A DNA stretch of 61,281 bases from a virus. Positions 10,101-18,409 of this stretch are shown here, in pieces; the stretch's first letter is position 1; every line of letters begins with the position of its first letter. Made by a program: the position numbers and the translations under genes. The DNA lies in the IMG/VR virus record IMGVR_UViG_3300030098_004783, positions 1 to 61,281 of that record, one strand, 5' to 3'. A model generated the notes under the pieces. The model worked only from the letters and a program-made list of their open reading frames with translations. It was not told where the DNA came from and made no database searches.

Positions 10101-11731
10101 TTATTTAAGTTACCTGTCCAGAAACCTTCTTTACCTGCTTGAAATGGATTTAATAATGCTTCATTAAATGAATCATTTATTGGCTGTGTCGGTGTAACCA
10201 TTATTGGAGAATTTCCTATAAAATCTCTGTCCACATTTTTTCCGGCTTCATATCTATCACTTAAAGAACCAAAATCAATTGGCCATTTAGCTATAATTAC
10301 ACCCGCAGTACTTCCATATTCATTAGCGTCATTTGTAGCATTAGTTGTTCCAGATAATGTAGCTGCACCTAATGGAGAGCCAGTTCTTACCATAAATGCG
10401 TGAAAGTTTTCATTTGGCAATGGTTTAGTAGCACTGAACATAATAGCAAATCCCCTTAATATAGCACAATCTCTTACTCCAGTATAATCTAGAGCATTAT
10501 GAGTATCGTGAGCATCAGATTTAGCTCTAAAAACTGGACTTAAATTTTCTATTAAAAAGTCAGTACTAATTACTTGATTTGTGTAGCCAAGCATTCCATC
10601 TTGGAAAGTATGAAAATTGGGGGCACTGTCACTTCCCGGTGGTAAATCATCATCTCTAAGAGTTGAACTACCAGATGTATCTATAGGTAATGGCATTGGT
10701 ACTTCAAATATTGTAACGTTTTCTTGTCTATTTGTAGCTCCATAATATCCGAATTCGTCTGGTATAGTTTGACCAGTTTTTGTTGTTCCTGGTATTGCCT
10801 CAGTTGCCCACTTAGTTCTAGATTTTAAAGATTGACCACCAGTTAAAGATTTCTCACCGCTAACTGTTACAGTAGACCTGAATAAATCAACATTTGCTTC
10901 ATCTGTCATATTCTTACTACCTCTAGTATAAATATTTGTAGCAATAATATCACTAGCATCTATAGTTTCTTCTATGTCTGCAGTAACTTTAATAGTATTT
11001 GTATATTGCAAATCACCATCCTGTAAATATTGAAACCATATATCTCGTTTATCTACTCGACGACCATCTCTAGGTACCCAACTTCCAGAATCTGACCACG
11101 GATTAATTTGACCACGTCTTAATAATTTCTTTTTCTCAACAAAAATAACCCACTGACCGGGTGTTATTTCTTCTGCATAACGTTTTTTTAATTGCTGATG
11201 AGTCATTGGAAAGAAATCCGCACTTTGTGCACTATGCGCTGCATCAAGAGTTAAATATGGATTTCCATATTCTATAATTTTTTCTCCTGAGATAGTAGTT
11301 ACTCTAGAAAATGCACCTGAAAAATCTTCTGTGAGCCAAGGCTGTTCTATGTCATTAGTTGCTGAAATAATAGTGATGTCTCTTTTATTAACAGTAGTTA
11401 TAGTTCCTTCATTATCAGGACCTATATGTGTATTTGATTTCCATAAATTAAATGTAGGTAAAGATTCTTTTTTATCTAATGACACTTCGGTAGGAAAATA
11501 ATATTGTTTTAATCCAACTAATGTAGCTCCACCATCATATACACTTTTATCTGGAATAACAAAATCTGAAATATATAATTGTTCATCTACTCCTCCTTTA
11601 ATTTTTGAAGTTTCGCTATTTCCATCAAATAAATCTCCAAATGCTGTAGATAAATTTACATCGTAATAAGTGTTATTATTACCACTAATTTTTTTGTAAT
11701 ACCTATTCTTGCCTGCTCCCTTTACTGCCAT
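7106..11731 (-). CDS. Giant tail protein with C-terminal LamG-like domain (receptor-binding candidate)
   Basis: A 1541-residue protein encoded immediately after the tape measure gene, a place where phages keep central tail fibre or tip proteins. The C-terminal region (about residues 1250-1490) has the LamG/concanavalin-like pattern: GWCHNFRSG, YVIHIRPD, NGIPTNIIVTFDKD, CKLFLNGKLEDQSG and DGKMEEFVYY. This fold commonly binds glycans. A short last segment (SYYARLFVKDY...TTVTIHKAG) resembles an Fn3-like sandwich. The long N-terminal part is Asn/Ser/Thr-rich without recognised motifs. It shares the 1-base TAATG-type junction upstream and the ATGA junction downstream. Host-surface recognition is inferred from position and domain type. 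Confidence 0.55.
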   Translation of the reverse strand: MAVKGAGKNRYYKKISGNNNTYYDVNLSTAFGDLFDGNSETSKIKGGVDEQLYISDFVIPDKSVYDGGATLVGLKQYYFPTEVSLDKKESLPTFNLWKSNTHIGPDNEGTITTVNKRDITIISATNDIEQPWLTEDFSGAFSRVTTISGEKIIEYGNPYLTLDAAHSAQSADFFPMTHQQLKKRYAEEITPGQWVIFVEKKKLLRRGQINPWSDSGSWVPRDGRRVDKRDIWFQYLQDGDLQYTNTIKVTADIEETIDASDIIATNIYTRGSKNMTDEANVDLFRSTVTVSGEKSLTGGQSLKSRTKWATEAIPGTTKTGQTIPDEFGYYGATNRQENVTIFEVPMPLPIDTSGSSTLRDDDLPPGSDSAPNFHTFQDGMLGYTNQVISTDFLIENLSPVFRAKSDAHDTHNALDYTGVRDCAILRGFAIMFSATKPLPNENFHAFMVRTGSPLGAATLSGTTNATNDANEYGSTAGVIIAKWPIDFGSLSDRYEAGKNVDRDFIGNSPIMVTPTQPINDSFNEALLNPFQAGKEGFWTGNLNNKISSDGACFHETLGPTVWMNLNSHFDAQHNFGAQIEENVWINIAFKFYARTIMFQLRNSQTQEPLSEWMQLQCRESSSFMTDWRAPRYMSIWNFNYPGKANYSTDPDDYAFRSTNDFDTENVIYFDNVQYHGFNSLMTNATVTENNTGLSTINIESNKSYIYSADDMSEFGDEIAANPTFYNNNYISLGFDDPGEFDKLASGGTTNLWFSNIGYNSSTLDDIYHTSSDIAIRAGFTSNAWDERIGCQASHSFFTYESGSPTNAAAGWPYVNKGLSTYGAVANRGFDFKGTSQIELFSQKGGLIFDFNSSTVNLGNDLDGAQCIPAKRENIFASARVLDISDAKEGWLKVDNPTIFNLADDTEYVIYKFGRAGIDAVAFTETFYQDYTTYPTNKFGKIVKVIERNGDMIKFNNDLTKAQNGTTDLCTEEFYHRLFISPLKYWLVLEVRNTSATEGIPGISRTYGSITSINQGLSLPDSTSYGATFNETKFTDAGTYLKRRNLNPDPDNSSIETQTDYGNGIMSDDNPSGGYITQVVVEDNLDDLNKWLVFDTSPIINEDKLKEGDVLTTVLASANPLNSSSMTIATSENDDKIVSTGHINTKKPFALAIYEDRLPTVSDFNVSPSDSNPFYPEFRWKCADEDAWYGFLIIDTEPPTHQYHKSSLHVPMWRPLPSTENTFMNWPPSTDDSEGDVIDYFNNKTYQYGYTRLDKLSSPAAFNPSTTTTKGTHQGGSINDYTKFLDPEGLSGWCHNFRSGVNDRLYIFRPGSSGSNDASGSINSAQSSYVIHIRPDKYPDIDCGILETGGWKGGVDIAMNSDGKIIARFYYSKLVADAYVELTSHSVAPLNGIPTNIIVTFDKDLTHGNCKLFLNGKLEDQSGKVLAAGSTTRWKTGARIVGSYDEGGVGWVWHLGSSSGWNESYDGKMEEFVYYPHTIYPINPADGTFLWTKPVSDIDSNGKPISYYARLFVKDYHNIRGTSIDEVASSTTVTIHKAGVEL

Positions 11732-13695
11732 TAGAAACTACCTCTATAACTTGTCATTCTTAATGCTCTTGGTAATTCATCTGCCAACTTTTGAGCAAAA
11801 TCAGTACCATCGCGTGTATATACGTCTCCTACGTTTACTGTTATTCCACTACCCATTCCTACCATTCCTTGTGTTTTTGATATAATTTGTTCGCCGGGTT
11901 CTACGTATACTAACTGATGTCTATTTGACACCATACCCGTGTCAGCTACTGATGTATTCATTTCTGCCATTTGATTATCTCTGCTTTGTCTAAATGCCAT
12001 AGCTACTCCTGCAGATATTGCCAGACTTCCTGCAAATACTGCTGCCATTGCAGCCGGATGCGGAACTTTCCCTGCAGCTAATAATGCATTATTTATCATT
12101 AACGTAGTATTAAAAGCCATAAATGCAGCATTTAATCCCATAACAAATTGCATTAAAGGACTATCTGCGGCTCCCCACGCAATACCGGCCATAACCATAC
12201 CCATTAAAGATGTAGTTACCATCTGTATTGTTTGAGAAAGTAATTGATATTGAAGTCGTGCTCTTTCATTCATAGCTGTCCAAAATTCAACTGGTGTTGT
12301 AATAATTCTGTTATTAAGTTTTGACATCTGTACTTGCGTTAATTGTATCGATGCCGCTAATTGATTCTGACCTAATATCGCACCTTTAGTAAACATTCCC
12401 ATTAATTTAAATCCGAATGCTAGCTTTAATAATATTCCTGCAGGTCCTCCTGCTATACGAGTTAAGAAATTAAAAAATTGAAATATATCTAATATTGCAT
12501 CTCCTAAAAATCCCATCGCATTTATAAAAGAATCCGAACTTATGATAGTAGAAAAAGAAGTAAGACTCAAAACTATAGCATCAATTATACCTGGTTTTAA
12601 TTGTTGAAACATTTCTACTAATCTATCTACCATAACTGCTACTTGTTGCATAACCTCTGGTGAACGTAGGGGTGCTAAGAACTCTTGGCGAAGCTTTGCG
12701 AATATTGCGGTAAACGATTGCATTTGAACGTTCACAACGTCCATTAATGCACCTTGTGAGTTAGTAACATTTGATAACATAGTCTGATATTCATCAGCTG
12801 CACCTATTAATAAACCAAACGAACGTAACGCACGTACAGTAAACACGTCTGAGGCAGACTGAAGCATCTCTAACGTTAACTGTTCACCAGCAAACGCTGC
12901 CATAAGTGCATCAATATCTAACTTTCCATCGCGTATGATTTGGAAAGTCATACCCATACTGTTCATAAATTCTTGAAGTTCGTCAGTGTTCGTTATCATA
13001 TCCAAGAACATCTTGTTTACAGAACGTGCACTGATACCTGCTTCTAAAGCACGGTTAGATAGAACTGCCATTATAGATACTAATTGCTCAAAACTAACAC
13101 CCGACATAACTGCAGTCGAACCTGCAAATGCAAAAGCTTTTTGTAAATCACCTATATCTAAAATAGATTCTTGTGTAGCTACTTGCATAGCATCCATTAA
13201 ATCTCCGGCTTCAGTAAATTCTTTGCCAAAGGTATTTACAGCAAACACTGTCATACGAGCAGCTTCTTCGAATGCAATTCCATTAGCTTTAGATAAAGCA
13301 GTCATTGCACCAATAGAATCATTAACTTGGTCTACAGTTAACCCAGCCTTAGATAACATAACCGCACCTTGAGCAATTTCATCTCCAGATACACCAAATT
13401 GAGATGCTACTTCATTAATAGAATCAGCAAGCTCATACATTTGACTTTCCGTTACACCACCCAATGCACGAACAGTAGTTAATGCTTCTTGGAATTGATT
13501 GACTGCATTGTAGGCAACAAATGCACCCGCACCCATTGCGACAAATGAAGCAGATACTGCCATAAGAGCTGTGTCAGCTAATCTAGAACTACTTTGAATA
13601 ATTCCAGATGTAGCTGTCATTCTAGCATCTATTTGAGCTAAAGCAGCTTGCGCCTGAGCTGTATTAATATTATAATTAATATTTATTCCTGCCAT
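11731..13695 (-). CDS. Tail tape measure protein
   Basis: Sets tail length and lies in the tail lumen until DNA ejection. Residues about 65-250 (FQEALTTVRALGGVTESQMY, EVASQFGVSGDEIAQGAVML) match the TP901-type tape measure domain (PhageMin_Tail). The middle and C-terminal parts include hydrophobic helices (SLMGMVMAGIAWGAA, AAVFAGSLAISAGVAMAF) typical for these proteins, and the C-terminus carries a Gly/Val segment (GMGSGITVNVGDVY) also common in the family. At 654 aa, the rule of about 1.5 angstrom per residue would give a tail near 100 nm, implying a siphovirus-like particle. It lies two genes downstream of the G/GT chaperone pair. The assignment is secure. Confidence 0.92.
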   Translation of the reverse strand: MAGININYNINTAQAQAALAQIDARMTATSGIIQSSSRLADTALMAVSASFVAMGAGAFVAYNAVNQFQEALTTVRALGGVTESQMYELADSINEVASQFGVSGDEIAQGAVMLSKAGLTVDQVNDSIGAMTALSKANGIAFEEAARMTVFAVNTFGKEFTEAGDLMDAMQVATQESILDIGDLQKAFAFAGSTAVMSGVSFEQLVSIMAVLSNRALEAGISARSVNKMFLDMITNTDELQEFMNSMGMTFQIIRDGKLDIDALMAAFAGEQLTLEMLQSASDVFTVRALRSFGLLIGAADEYQTMLSNVTNSQGALMDVVNVQMQSFTAIFAKLRQEFLAPLRSPEVMQQVAVMVDRLVEMFQQLKPGIIDAIVLSLTSFSTIISSDSFINAMGFLGDAILDIFQFFNFLTRIAGGPAGILLKLAFGFKLMGMFTKGAILGQNQLAASIQLTQVQMSKLNNRIITTPVEFWTAMNERARLQYQLLSQTIQMVTTSLMGMVMAGIAWGAADSPLMQFVMGLNAAFMAFNTTLMINNALLAAGKVPHPAAMAAVFAGSLAISAGVAMAFRQSRDNQMAEMNTSVADTGMVSNRHQLVYVEPGEQIISKTQGMVGMGSGITVNVGDVYTRDGTDFAQKLADELPRALRMTSYRGSF

Positions 13696-15284
13696 TATCT
13701 ACTTCCTCCTACTTGAGTTCTGTGATACCCTGCTTTTGTATATAATCCTTTACGGAACTTACGTCTTCTTGCTTTTCTAGTAAATGGTACAGGACTTCCA
13801 CTTCTTGCACCTGCTAATCCCAATGACATTGCTTTTACATAAGCTATAGCTGCTCCCATATTCTTTTTACCAAAAAGTAAACCTCTAATATCAGATGCTA
13901 ACCCAATGTAGTGCCAAAACTTACTTGGAGGAACAAACCACCAAATTAAATGGTTACCGAATAATCTCCTCAATATTCCTTTCATTTCTTTATTTTTTAA
14001 CATTAGATTATCTTTATCTAAATCAAATAAAGAAAGTCTAGGCTCCCTTTTTAATCCGGCTTTGCCTCGTACTCTAGCTGCTTTTATTGCTTCAGCTTGC
14101 GCAACTGAACCTCTTAGGTATGCAGCATTAATATCTTCAAATGCCATAAATGCTTCTAATTCAGTTTCCCTATATGCTTTATCAAAATTCCTTTCGGCAT
14201 CTTCTAAATAACGATGTAAAACTAACTCTACCATTCCCATACCATTAGCAAGACCTTCTGAAATAAAGGACCTCTTTGGCATTTTAGATGTGCCCGTATC
14301 GTGATAGAATACATATGGAGTTATATAAAATGGCTCAATTACTCCTCCTATTTTCATCTGAGAATTTCTTATAGTATCTTTTGCTGCTGCAGCTTTTAAT
14401 GCAGATTGGTAATTCATTCCAGCATATGGATATGTTACTTGAGCTACCGGTGCTAATCTAGCAACAACATCCATTAAAGACGCTCCTCTCATATGAGGAG
14501 GATATGCTGTATATCCTTTTTGTGTTTTATAAGGGTCTCCAAAAAACCCAGATATACTACGTTTCTTTTGCATTTCTCGTTGCGCTTTAGTAACTCCAGG
14601 TGCAACGTGCCCAGATGCCATATAAGTACTTACTTGTTTATGTAAAACTGCATTAGCTCCGTGTGGCCAACCTGCCCATCTATATGTATAAAACTGCCAT
14701 CCATCTGGCAATTCAGCTGTGTACGTGACACCATATAAAGGTATGCCTGGATATGGAACTCTTCCACCAAATTTAGCGTATCTTCTAGTTTTTTGTTTTA
14801 TAGTTTCTGGATTTAATGCTTTCCATTTCATACGACCAGCGCGGAAATATTCTTCTTTAATCGAATCTCCAATTATACCTCCTGCGTGCTGATTGACATA
14901 TGGTACTACCATTTCTAAGTATTTTCTTAATCCAAATGTCTTATTTTTAGCCGCGTTAGCTTCTAATGCACTTAATGAAAGTCTATGAGGCATACTTTTT
15001 AAATCATTAAATACTTTATCTGGATTATTCTGAACGAAATGATTAAACGCCTTACCTTGTCTACTTAATTCATTTCTAAGTAAAGTAGTAACAGCTTGTC
15101 TACCTTGTTTTGCTGATATTTCTCTTAACCAAGTACCACTTTTAGCTTCAAAGACTTCTCTTCCTGGTTGTAATCCTAATTGTTTTGCAAATGTACCTGA
15201 TGCTGCAAACTTTCCATTTGCCAGTCTTTCGACTGGTCCTACGTCGTGTAGTGCAAATATATCGTGTGCATCTTTCAAGTCCAT
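13695..15284 (-). CDS. Putative tail morphogenesis protein between GT chaperone and tape measure
   Basis: A 529-residue basic protein. The middle contains RMKWKALNPETIKQKTRRYA and RVPYPGIPLYG, which recall the W..L...T...K....G...PL..TG pattern of phage virion-morphogenesis (gpG/tail completion) proteins. The C-terminus is strongly basic (FTRKARRRKFRKGLY). It overlaps the GT extension by one base and the tape measure by one base, so it is translationally coupled to both. A gene between GT and tape measure is not the usual lambdoid arrangement. It could be a second tail-assembly factor or a minor virion protein. The function is a low-confidence inference. Confidence 0.4.
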   Translation of the reverse strand: MDLKDAHDIFALHDVGPVERLANGKFAASGTFAKQLGLQPGREVFEAKSGTWLREISAKQGRQAVTTLLRNELSRQGKAFNHFVQNNPDKVFNDLKSMPHRLSLSALEANAAKNKTFGLRKYLEMVVPYVNQHAGGIIGDSIKEEYFRAGRMKWKALNPETIKQKTRRYAKFGGRVPYPGIPLYGVTYTAELPDGWQFYTYRWAGWPHGANAVLHKQVSTYMASGHVAPGVTKAQREMQKKRSISGFFGDPYKTQKGYTAYPPHMRGASLMDVVARLAPVAQVTYPYAGMNYQSALKAAAAKDTIRNSQMKIGGVIEPFYITPYVFYHDTGTSKMPKRSFISEGLANGMGMVELVLHRYLEDAERNFDKAYRETELEAFMAFEDINAAYLRGSVAQAEAIKAARVRGKAGLKREPRLSLFDLDKDNLMLKNKEMKGILRRLFGNHLIWWFVPPSKFWHYIGLASDIRGLLFGKKNMGAAIAYVKAMSLGLAGARSGSPVPFTRKARRRKFRKGLYTKAGYHRTQVGGSR

Positions 15285-15577
15285 TATCTTGTTTGAGCCT
15301 TTGCTTCCTCCATCGCCCTTTCTTTTTCTTCCGCTATATAAGCGTCGAACTGGTTCATAGAGATTAATACTTCGGGCGGCAATGTCATAACCGAAGGTAC
15401 ATCTCTCATTTTTATCGTATAATGTTCGATATTTGTTGCTGCGTGTGTTCCGTTCGCCTTATCCCAAGTCCACTCCGTAACTACGGGTAGTTCAAACCAG
15501 GGTTCGCTAACGACCGGCAACGACCATTCTTTCGCGAGATTTAATAAGGCTAGTTCTTGGTCGTCGTGTCTAAATTT
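15284..15577 (-). CDS. GT extension of tail assembly chaperone, reached by -1 frameshift
   Basis: This frame opens right at the slippery site (a TGA lies at 15578-15580) and runs to 15284 without a good start codon; the only early candidate is TTG at 15520. Relative to the upstream G frame it is the -1 frame. Slippage on AAATTTA would join G residues 1-114 to about 95 further residues (RHDDQELALLNLAKEWSLP...), giving a fusion near 209 aa. The T part contains LPVVTEWTWDKANGT and ends in a charged helix (AYIAEEKERAMEEAKAQ). In many tailed phages the G and GT proteins wrap the tape measure during tail assembly and are made in a fixed ratio by such frameshifting. Position, frame and site all agree. 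Confidence 0.75.
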   Translation of the reverse strand, partial: KFRHDDQELALLNLAKEWSLPVVSEPWFELPVVTEWTWDKANGTHAATNIEHYTIKMRDVPSVMTLPPEVLISMNQFDAYIAEEKERAMEEAKAQTR

Positions 15578-15912
15578 TCAGAGATTGATTTCCAGATTTC
15601 GTTTCTGTCTATTCCTAACATTTCAAAATAAAACGGTAAAATAGCAGCTCTATCTGGAGCTTCCATTATTTTTAAATCTTCTTGAAGCGCTTTCTCAGAT
15701 TCTTCTCCGAATTCTAAGCATAGCGTTTTAAGAACTTTGGCGCAGATACGAACATCTGCGTCAGCGGCTCCTTCTAAGGTAGCCGAAAAATCTTGAAGTT
15801 GTTTAATCTCTCCAATACTTGGACGTTTGAATTTAAGCTTATCCCCTGATAGGGGTAGTTGTAATTCAACCGTTGTATCTGGTTTCGTGTATTTGTCTAA
15901 TAGTTTTCCCAT
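15550..15912 (-). CDS. Tail assembly chaperone G
   Basis: A 120-residue acidic, helical protein located after the tail-tube genes and before the tape measure, the standard place for tail assembly chaperones. The sequence begins MGKLLDKYTKPDTTVELQLP and contains KFKRPSIGEIKQLQDFSA, resembling small G-type proteins. The last codons include GAA-AAT-TTA, the -1 slippery site, followed by the G-frame stop TAG at 15550-15552. It is likely translated both as G alone and as the GT fusion. Identification rests on position plus the frameshift architecture rather than on strong sequence similarity. Confidence 0.72.
   Translation of the reverse strand: MGKLLDKYTKPDTTVELQLPLSGDKLKFKRPSIGEIKQLQDFSATLEGAADADVRICAKVLKTLCLEFGEESEKALQEDLKIMEAPDRAAILPFYFEMLGIDRNEIWKSISENLDTTTKN
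15571..15577 (-). promoter_or_regulatory. Programmed -1 ribosomal frameshift heptamer (A AAT TTA)
   Basis: On the minus strand the G frame reads GAA AAT TTA GAC, so the heptamer A_AAT_TTA has the canonical X_XXY_YYZ form with three identical bases twice. The -1 frame opens exactly here because a TGA precedes it. About 4-6 bases downstream CGACGACC can pair with GGTCGTTG (8 pairs with one G-T) across a loop of about 33 bases, a candidate stimulatory structure. This is the layout of G/GT frameshift sites in tailed phages. Confidence 0.75.
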
Positions 15913-15986
15913 TCCTTTTTCCTCCTATTAATATTTTACTTAGCTTACGCTAAGAGATTGGCGAGTGTCAGTGTATTAGATTAAGT

Positions 15987-16649
15987 CTAAGTTGACCATC
16001 CAGTTGTAGTGGTTTCATCGTGAACTGCTCCACCTGTGTCGATTGCACTGCTAGCTGTATCGAATGATATGTAACGTGCATCTTCCCAAGATAATGTACC
16101 ACGTGAAGCTTGTCTGTTAGCAAAGCTTACGGTACAATTAATTTTACAGTTGTCGAAACACCAAAATAAATATTTACTTGCTGAAATTTTTTGTTGAACT
16201 ATGATTGCATAACCGCGCTCATCAGCAGCTCGTGTTGTTGCAGTGTCTAGTCCAGCGTCAAAGACTGCTTCAGTTCCAGAATTAGTATTATATCCATTTG
16301 GCATTTCCATAGCGAGAGCCCAAAGTTCATCGTGTGAAAGTAAATTATTACTAACGTTGTTACCATCGCTAGCTACAAAATCACAACTTCCTGAACCTGT
16401 TTCTTTAATTTCGATATCGTGGTCAAATACATCTGCTAAAGTCTGATATGTATCATACTCTTTTCCGTAACTTCCTATTGAAACTCCAGTTACGTTTTCT
16501 ACTTCCATCAATACTTTTGTAGTTGCGTTATCTCCTAATGCGTCTAACGCTGACTTTAGTAAAGTATTGCCGGTGTAAGACCAGTTGACTTCTACGTCGT
16601 TCTCTCTTGCAATAAATACCCTTACAGCATCCTTAATAAATGTTGCCAT
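15987..16649 (-). CDS. Tail tube protein paralogue (short form, 220 aa)
   Basis: Shares two blocks with the 422-aa protein encoded just upstream: VTGVSIGSYGKEYDTYQTLA...FDHDIEI (about residues 53-81) and SFANRQASRGTLSW near the C-terminus. The shared core and the position directly before the tail chaperone genes point to a tail-tube or tube-terminating protein. It lacks the large middle insertion of its paralogue. The pair probably arose by tandem duplication. Which of the two builds the main tube cannot be read from sequence. Confidence 0.6.
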   Translation of the reverse strand: MATFIKDAVRVFIARENDVEVNWSYTGNTLLKSALDALGDNATTKVLMEVENVTGVSIGSYGKEYDTYQTLADVFDHDIEIKETGSGSCDFVASDGNNVSNNLLSHDELWALAMEMPNGYNTNSGTEAVFDAGLDTATTRAADERGYAIIVQQKISASKYLFWCFDNCKINCTVSFANRQASRGTLSWEDARYISFDTASSAIDTGGAVHDETTTTGWST

Positions 16650-16660
16650 ATTTGTTTACC

Positions 16661-17929
16661 TCATATTGCGTCAATGGACCAATCGTTGCATTTCCAGCTA
16701 ACGCTTGCCCTTGTCGCTTGTCTGTTTGCGAAACTTGGAATGACTGAATCTAATTTCACTTTATTGAAGGTATACTTCACTCCACTTGTTTCCGCCATAT
16801 CTGTGTAGTCATAGACTACAACTTTTAAACCTTCTGTTGTTTTGAATTTTATATAGTGTATTGCTTCTGAATTTGCAACCTTTGCTGCCCCTCCTAAAGC
16901 GGTCGTGCTTGTAGCTCTAGACCAATATGCACCATCGTCACTTGTTGTTGCTGCGCCAGTGTCAATTCTTAATTGCGCATCTCCTCCACCAGTTACTCCA
17001 CTTCTGTGAACTCTAATCCAATAGTAGTCTCCTATTGTCATACCAGTCCACGTAGCTGGTGCTGATTCTACTTTCCATTTAGTTGCTGCGTTATATGTGT
17101 TGTGGTCAACTGTTATTGAAAGATTACCTGCACCACTTAATACAGTATCTGAAGGAACACCTTCTATCTTATATGATACTCCACTTCCTATTGCAACTGG
17201 AAGTGCTGCAAATGTAACACGTGTTGCACTAGCAGTTGAATCCGTTATAGTTCTTACTGCTCCTTTATTGGGACCACTTAAGATTGTTAATGTGCCACCA
17301 ACCCAAGAATCATCTGCTTGTGTTAATACACCAGCATCAACTAATGTAGTTGTACTTCCTCCCGAAGATGCAGCTGCCGTAGATACTCCTACATTTAACT
17401 CGTTATAAATAGTAGCAAGTATTGTATTACTTTGACCTGCGCTACCACCAGTGTATTTCCACGCGAATGCGGCACTATCAATAGTTTCAGCCATTGCTCT
17501 AAATCTAATCCAAACGCAGTCATTGGTAGCATCGAAATCAGTAAATGCATCACCTTCTCCAACTCTTCTATACTTAGTCATAAATCTAGTTCCAGTATAG
17601 TCTCCTTGGTTATCTGGGTTAGTAAAATCCTCATCCGTTGCTACTATTGAATCTGTAGTAGCATCAGTAGTCATATCTAAGTTCATAAAACCAAATGGCA
17701 ATTGCATCATTTCTTTAAACTTCTGTGCACCACTGTCAGCATCATCGGCTACAAAGTCAAAGCTTCCACTAGCTTCTTCTGTAATCTCAATATCGTGGTC
17801 AAAGGCATCGTGTAATGTTTGATATGTATCGAACACCTTTCCCATACTACCTATACTGACTCCAGTTAAATGAGACACGTCGTGTCCATTGAATTCTGTT
17901 CTAACTCTTTTTCCTAAGAAATTTGCCAT
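16661..17929 (-). CDS. Major tail tube protein candidate with inserted domain (422 aa)
   Basis: The N-terminal block (LTGVSIGSMGKVFDTYQTLH, then FDHDIEITEEASGSFDFVA, residues about 21-61) and the C-terminal block (SFANRQATRASVSW) match the 220-aa paralogue at 15987. Between them lies an extra region of some 200-250 residues rich in Thr, Ser, Ala and Gly with beta-strand character, reminiscent of surface-exposed insertions in tail tube proteins. The gene sits 11 bases upstream of the paralogue. The family call is from position and duplication, not from a named motif. Confidence 0.6.
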   Translation of the reverse strand: MANFLGKRVRTEFNGHDVSHLTGVSIGSMGKVFDTYQTLHDAFDHDIEITEEASGSFDFVADDADSGAQKFKEMMQLPFGFMNLDMTTDATTDSIVATDEDFTNPDNQGDYTGTRFMTKYRRVGEGDAFTDFDATNDCVWIRFRAMAETIDSAAFAWKYTGGSAGQSNTILATIYNELNVGVSTAAASSGGSTTTLVDAGVLTQADDSWVGGTLTILSGPNKGAVRTITDSTASATRVTFAALPVAIGSGVSYKIEGVPSDTVLSGAGNLSITVDHNTYNAATKWKVESAPATWTGMTIGDYYWIRVHRSGVTGGGDAQLRIDTGAATTSDDGAYWSRATSTTALGGAAKVANSEAIHYIKFKTTEGLKVVVYDYTDMAETSGVKYTFNKVKLDSVIPSFANRQATRASVSWKCNDWSIDAI

Positions 17930-17935
17930 ATTTAT

Positions 17936-18409
17936 CTATCCTGTTGCATCTATGTACGTAACTGACATACCTAAAGCTCCCCTATATAGAAACTCATCTT
18001 CGCCTATAGGAACTTGTGCGGCCGTTTCTCCGACTGTTGTATTAAATTCCATAACATCAACATTTGAGAACGTCATATCATTCAAAGTTTTCTGAAGCTT
18101 ATCAAGGGCATAATTGACTAAACGTTTTCTAGTAAGGGCTGTTCCTCCGACCGTTATTGAATTAAATTCGTTAACGTTCACCTGGAATACAAAGTCCGAA
18201 CTAAACATTCTAGTACCGTCCATAAAATAATCTACGGGCGTACTTTCGTTGCCATATATAATATTTGGAACGTCATATTCAAAATCTGCGTCTTCATCTT
18301 CATCATTTTCTGCGCTAAAGATAGTGAAGTTAGGTTGAATAAAACTACTCTCTGCATTAAGAGCCGTCTTAATATCGTCCTCAACTGTCTCTATCATCGA
18401 GATTGTCAT
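17936..18409 (-). CDS. Tail terminator/completion protein candidate
   Basis: A 157-residue protein encoded between the connector-like gene and the tail tube genes. That slot usually holds the tail terminator, which caps the tube and joins it to the head. The N-terminus (SMIETVEDDIKTALNAE) and the later RKRLVNYALDKLQKTLNDM followed by a strand-rich end fit the alpha/beta layout of terminators. It overlaps the upstream gene by one base. The call is positional. Confidence 0.45.
   Translation of the reverse strand: MTISMIETVEDDIKTALNAESSFIQPNFTIFSAENDEDEDADFEYDVPNIIYGNESTPVDYFMDGTRMFSSDFVFQVNVNEFNSITVGGTALTRKRLVNYALDKLQKTLNDMTFSNVDVMEFNTTVGETAAQVPIGEDEFLYRGALGMSVTYIDATG

Noticed and set aside
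12986-13372. Plus-strand ORF of 128 codons opposite the tape measure gene
   Set aside because: Antisense shadow of a clear tape measure gene; no promoter, no Shine-Dalgarno and no recognisable domain.
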